Assembly: GCA_963749825.1 (NCBI GenBank)
Contig: CAVVOI010000009.1
Coordinates: 682,001 to 746,000, forward strand
Origin: UBA11865 sp963749825
GTDB taxonomy: Bacteria; Chloroflexota; Anaerolineae; Promineifilales; Promineifilaceae
Direction of reading: 5' to 3'
DNA length: 64,000 nucleotides
This document shows, in pieces, positions 60,499 through 64,000 of this stretch; the first letter of the stretch is position 1, and each line of letters begins with the position of its first letter. The position numbers and the translations under genes are program-made. Under the pieces are notes generated by a model. It worked only from the letters and a program-made list of their open reading frames with translations, was not told the origin of the DNA and made no database searches.

Positions 60499-63039
60499 CT
60501 AGTATCGAAGCTCGATATCAGTCAATATGACTGCATTATTAGTATATGGTTGGCCGCTTGCTGACTTTGCATATAGTCGCTCGCCAGTTTCTGGATCATA
60601 AAAGCCGACCTGTAGCCGGTAGATTCCTGGATTTATGTCGGATAAAGGTATCTCGACTGTATCGACGACGATTTCATTTTCACCCCAACTGTCAGTCGGG
60701 TATGTCCAATTGCGGGGTATGGCATCAATTTGGGCAGCGACCCGGCCTGAATCCAGGTCAACAAGGTGAACGAAATATTTGTACGATCTGTCGATATGTT
60801 TCATTGCCTGCCAATGGAGAGTTAGCTGCAAAAATCCGCCACTTTGATTCGTTTCGTTGCCGCGCAAAGTTATTAGGTCTTCCCATTCGGCATCGGCCGG
60901 GATAGGGTTAACCTGGATTTCATTAATCTGTGGCCTTGCGCCTACTACTAAATTTCCAAGTATCAACGATTCACCAACTTCTTGATCTGTATTGAACAAT
61001 ATCAACTTGAGCGAATAATTTCCTGGCTCAAGAATTGGATCTATCCGCAAATCAAAATCAGCCCGAACGACTTCGTTGTCTTGCCATTCGGTCGTTGGCC
61101 AACTATCAGGTATGGCACTGCAATCTGACTGTGAGACCCCGCCATTATTATTAAGCAGTTGGATGCATGCTTTGTATTCTTTATCTGGTTTCTCATTTGC
61201 TCCCCACCGAAGTATTAATCCGACCTGTTCTGCCTGGTTGACCTGATTCGGCCAATAATTGACAGCGACTAGACCGATATCGTCCGTTAGCTGATACACG
61301 AAATCAAAATCTTGTCCGTAGATTGGGTTTGTCCGGTAAACGATGAGATCATCATCTTGATAGTACGGATCAACCGTTAGCCAATCTTTCCATTCTTCAA
61401 TCTTACTATCCGATTCATACTGTTTGTGCAAGACGATGTATCTAATGCCCGCATCTGACAAGGTATTCAATTGATGGCTGACGTCTGTGTTTGCCGCACC
61501 AAAAGAGTTGTCCTTCCGGAGACTGGACAAAATCGGCGAATCCTCTATGAATTCATAGGCGTCCCGGCTCAAGCGTGATACATGACCGCCGACTAAGGCT
61601 TTACCATGCGTCATCTGGTAATGCATGAATACCTTATACGTACCTCCTGGCTGCAGTGGAAGATCCAATATGGCGAAATGATCCTGTTCCTGTGCCAACT
61701 GCTCATACCAAACCGGAACTGTTGTTTCTGTTGTTCGGTATGGAATTTGTAAGTACTCTCCCAGGATGAGCATGCCAAGTACCATTGTCAACAGAAGAGG
61801 CCTTTTACCGATGAATTGATTGCGTTGCAGGGTTAGGACGCCTAAGGCAGCTAATAGCGCCAGGGGCAAACCCAGAAGAATATTAAACCTGGTTGCATAG
61901 CGCAGGATGCGCACGAAAAAAAAGTCTTCTAGAAAGTTGTATAACGTTGGAATCTGTTCCAATTGGGTAGATCCAATTTGGAGCACAGGACCTAAAGCTA
62001 GTAGCATCAAGATCGCGAGTATGAGGATCCAAGGCCATGCTTTTCTAAGATAGGCGATGGAGCCAATCACCGCTAGCATGAGAACAGTCAGGCCGATGAA
62101 TTCAATACGATCTCCTGTGAACTGCAACTGTCCAGGTAGATGGGACACTATCTTGCCCCCGACCGTCAAATTAGTATTGGGTACGAAGTATGCTAGAAGA
62201 TTTGTACTGGCTACGCCTTCGCCGCTCTTAAAAAAATCCTGACTGTTTTCAGCAAAAATCAGTTCCGAAATGACCGGCCAGGCAAAGGGAAACATCAAGA
62301 TCGTGGCGATCAATACACATAACCCAAGGATAAGAAACGTGTGACGGGTGAAGCGATCTGTCTGTATGTACAAGTAAATCAGAAAGATTGTTATGACTAT
62401 GGAACTCAGTATCAATAAATGCCATCTGCTGATACCGATCAGGGCTATCAATACACCACTAATGACAGCGTCTCGAATCCGACCATTTTGGACGGTGCGA
62501 TTGAGGAAGAGTAGAGCTAAGGGTAACCAGGAGATAAAAATCCAGTTGGACTGCCCACTACGGGATAAAACATAGGGAAAGAAACCGAATATCAAGCCAG
62601 CGATGAAGGCCGCTGGTAACGAATCGTACCAATCCATAACCAAAAAGAACATAACAAAACAGTTGAAGGCATAGACGGCGATGAAGATCAGGCTATAAGC
62701 AGCATAATTGCCGATAATAGCCTGCAATGGTAGCCAGAGAGCTATATTCACCCAGGGAATATTGTAAGTGGCTAGTGAAACACCTGAAGGAAAGTAGATC
62801 AAGTTCGAAAAGAATGGACTTAGGCCATTTGTTAGGGCATATTTTACCCACCAATGAGCCCATTGGTGAGCCCAGACATCGCCGCCAACTCCGGCCGGAA
62901 TGCGTTGACCAAGAGTGGTTATCAATGGCCATGTCATGATAATCGCCAAAACGACATAAATTAACAATACCAAAATGTTGTTTTTCCGCAGTTGGGCTTG
63001 GCTTCCCGGTGATTGAATAGAGGATAGAAAATTTGTCAC
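60499..63039 (-). CDS. GT-C-type membrane protein with duplicated C-terminal modules
   Basis: The 846-residue protein has about ten to twelve membrane helices in its first 430 residues. The first outer loop contains 'GVGGDVWAHQWAHWW', an acidic site in the position used by GT-C glycosyltransferases with lipid-linked donors. The remaining about 415 residues are extracytoplasmic. They include a mixed domain and then two related beta modules: 'LILRWGANEKPDKEYKACIQ' to 'EPGNYSLKLILFN' and 'LTLHWQAMKHIDRSYKYFVH' to 'NPGIYRLQVGFYDPETG'. It is convergent with the GT2 gene. Donor and acceptor are unknown. Confidence 0.75.
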   Translation of the reverse strand: MTNFLSSIQSPGSQAQLRKNNILVLLIYVVLAIIMTWPLITTLGQRIPAGVGGDVWAHQWAHWWVKYALTNGLSPFFSNLIYFPSGVSLATYNIPWVNIALWLPLQAIIGNYAAYSLIFIAVYAFNCFVMFFLVMDWYDSLPAAFIAGLIFGFFPYVLSRSGQSNWIFISWLPLALLFLNRTVQNGRIRDAVISGVLIALIGISRWHLLILSSIVITIFLIYLYIQTDRFTRHTFLILGLCVLIATILMFPFAWPVISELIFAENSQDFFKSGEGVASTNLLAYFVPNTNLTVGGKIVSHLPGQLQFTGDRIEFIGLTVLMLAVIGSIAYLRKAWPWILILAILMLLALGPVLQIGSTQLEQIPTLYNFLEDFFFVRILRYATRFNILLGLPLALLAALGVLTLQRNQFIGKRPLLLTMVLGMLILGEYLQIPYRTTETTVPVWYEQLAQEQDHFAILDLPLQPGGTYKVFMHYQMTHGKALVGGHVSRLSRDAYEFIEDSPILSSLRKDNSFGAANTDVSHQLNTLSDAGIRYIVLHKQYESDSKIEEWKDWLTVDPYYQDDDLIVYRTNPIYGQDFDFVYQLTDDIGLVAVNYWPNQVNQAEQVGLILRWGANEKPDKEYKACIQLLNNNGGVSQSDCSAIPDSWPTTEWQDNEVVRADFDLRIDPILEPGNYSLKLILFNTDQEVGESLILGNLVVGARPQINEIQVNPIPADAEWEDLITLRGNETNQSGGFLQLTLHWQAMKHIDRSYKYFVHLVDLDSGRVAAQIDAIPRNWTYPTDSWGENEIVVDTVEIPLSDINPGIYRLQVGFYDPETGERLYAKSASGQPYTNNAVILTDIELRY

Positions 63040-63211
63040 TGCAGCAGGTCTTATGTCACGACAGGCATACTTGACAACATTTGGCCATTATAGCATTGAT
63101 TAGCGGCGGTCTGTAAAAACCATTCAGGATTCTCGAAGTCAAATGAAAGATAGCCGACTTGCCCCTGATACTAGTTTCTATTCGATCGTTATCGAGATTG
63201 GATACAGAATT

Positions 63212-64000
63212 CTAGCTTAGGGAGTCCATGATAGCCGCGAGCGATTCGAGCGGTGGACGGAGCTTTTCATCTGGTAATTCGACGAGGGGAGTGTCCGGAA
63301 GGTTGTTGACTTCTGCCATCGACGGCCGTTCTGGGTTGAAATAGATTAAACCGGTTATGAATTCGTTTTTTTGTCGAGCTAATTCCAGGCGTTCCAAGGC
63401 ATTAAGCCTATCAGTTGGTTCGTATTCTTCGTCCAACTTGCGTAGCTGAATATAGGAGCCATCATGCAGCTCAACCAGCTTAATCGTTCCGGGCTCAAAA
63501 TCATCAACCATTATCTCATCTGCAAGGGGTGCAAAATCTTTGGGTAAGAAGTGAATATCTTGCAAATGTTCTGCGTGCTTTTTACCCCATGAATAGCTCT
63601 TCGTCGATGAATCGCGATTGTTAAATGTTACGCATGGGCTAATGATATCAAGCAAGGCTGTCCCTCGATGACTAAGGGCAGCTTTCAATAATTCCCGCAC
63701 AAGTTTTGGATCCCCCGAAAACACCCGGGCGACGAACCCACAACCAGACGCGATGGCCTCTAGGCATAAATCTTCAGGTGGGAATGGGTTCCTGCCCGCA
63801 TACTTTAGCTCTTGACCTTCATCGGCGGTCGCCGAAAATTGGCCTTTTGTAAGCCCGTATACTCCGTTATTTTCGACTATATAGACCATTCGAACATTGC
63901 GCCGCATCAAATGTTTAAACTGTCCCATGCCGATACTTGCCGTATCGCCATCACCGCTGACACCAATCGCGTGTAGGCTATGATTTGCTAATAACGCGCC
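63212..64000 (-). CDS. 2-oxoacid:ferredoxin oxidoreductase beta subunit (partial)
   Basis: The frame is open to the right edge, so the N-terminus lies beyond 64000; the ATG at 63928 is internal. The thiamine diphosphate site is visible: 'GVSGDGDTASIGMGQF' and 'YIVENNGVYGLTKGQFSAT', with the Mg2+-binding GDG and NNG. The sequence 'ALLDIISPCVTFNN' is also typical. KorB/OforB subunits decarboxylate 2-oxoglutarate, pyruvate or another 2-oxoacid to acyl-CoA and reduce ferredoxin together with the alpha subunit. That subunit probably lies just upstream, outside the window. Confidence 0.93.
   Translation of the reverse strand, partial: GALLANHSLHAIGVSGDGDTASIGMGQFKHLMRRNVRMVYIVENNGVYGLTKGQFSATADEGQELKYAGRNPFPPEDLCLEAIASGCGFVARVFSGDPKLVRELLKAALSHRGTALLDIISPCVTFNNRDSSTKSYSWGKKHAEHLQDIHFLPKDFAPLADEIMVDDFEPGTIKLVELHDGSYIQLRKLDEEYEPTDRLNALERLELARQKNEFITGLIYFNPERPSMAEVNNLPDTPLVELPDEKLRPPLESLAAIMDSLS

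Overview
The window looks like one contiguous stretch of a bacterial chromosome, probably from the phylum Chloroflexota (Anaerolineae or a relative). This is an inference from gene content and style, not a database match. The supporting traits are lipoproteins of the LppX_LprAFG type, secreted proteins built from SdrD_B, DUF11 and PPC modules, Thr/Pro-rich 'TPTPT' linkers before SH3 or LysM domains, a Trp-specific T-box leader, and housekeeping genes that are scattered rather than grouped. GC content appears to be just under 50% by eye. I see no phage, insertion sequence, CRISPR array or rRNA operon.

Layout. Positions 1-5.1 kb hold the end of a CapA-like gene, then (minus strand) an aroKB fusion, a four-repeat lipoprotein, a possible 35-residue ORF and aroQ. 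Positions 5.5-8.9 kb hold zwf, a CDP-alcohol phosphatidyltransferase-like gene, a GNAT acetyltransferase, a 55-residue membrane peptide gene with a strong terminator, and tRNA-Lys(CUU). Positions 9-14.3 kb hold an unrecognised gene, a frame-broken USP-USP-DUF389-SH3 membrane protein, a purple-acid-phosphatase-like lipoprotein and an LppX-like lipoprotein. Positions 14.3-22.7 kb hold a GcvT-like protein, two tandem PYROXD2-like oxidoreductases, azlCD and a double-length UxaA/GarD-type dehydratase. Positions 22.7-26.1 kb hold a frame-broken Mut7-C RNase-like gene, a two-pore-helix K+ channel and an RNB exoribonuclease.

Positions 26.2-35.1 kb are the tryptophan operon: promoter, T-box leader with a UGG specifier, trpE, trpS, trpG, a PreP-like M16 protease, trpD and trpC. 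trpF, trpB and trpA are not in the window. Positions 35.1-39.7 kb hold a RanBP2-type zinc-finger membrane protein, an M19 dipeptidase, endonuclease IV, a small beta-rich protein and a LysM/LTD protein, all on the minus strand. Positions 40-43.9 kb hold glgA, malQ, a YhhN protein and tRNA-Arg(CCG).

Positions 44.3-49.7 kb are one very large secreted repeat protein split by three frame breaks. It is followed by a class A penicillin-binding protein with one frame break (49.8-52.9 kb), an orphan histidine kinase, pdxT and pdxS, a J-domain protein, a methyltransferase and a cysteine-free family-4-like uracil-DNA glycosylase. The last part (58.3-63 kb) is an envelope glycan set: a flippase-like protein, a GT2 glycosyltransferase and a GT-C-like membrane protein. 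The window ends inside a 2-oxoacid:ferredoxin oxidoreductase beta subunit.

The genes together cover shikimate to tryptophan synthesis, pyridoxal phosphate synthesis, glycogen metabolism, the oxidative pentose phosphate entry step and surface structures. Two window-wide patterns stand out. The palindrome CGGCCG is strongly over-abundant. Single-base frame breaks recur in four otherwise well-conserved genes, nearly all of them +1, which suggests sequence errors or recent decay.
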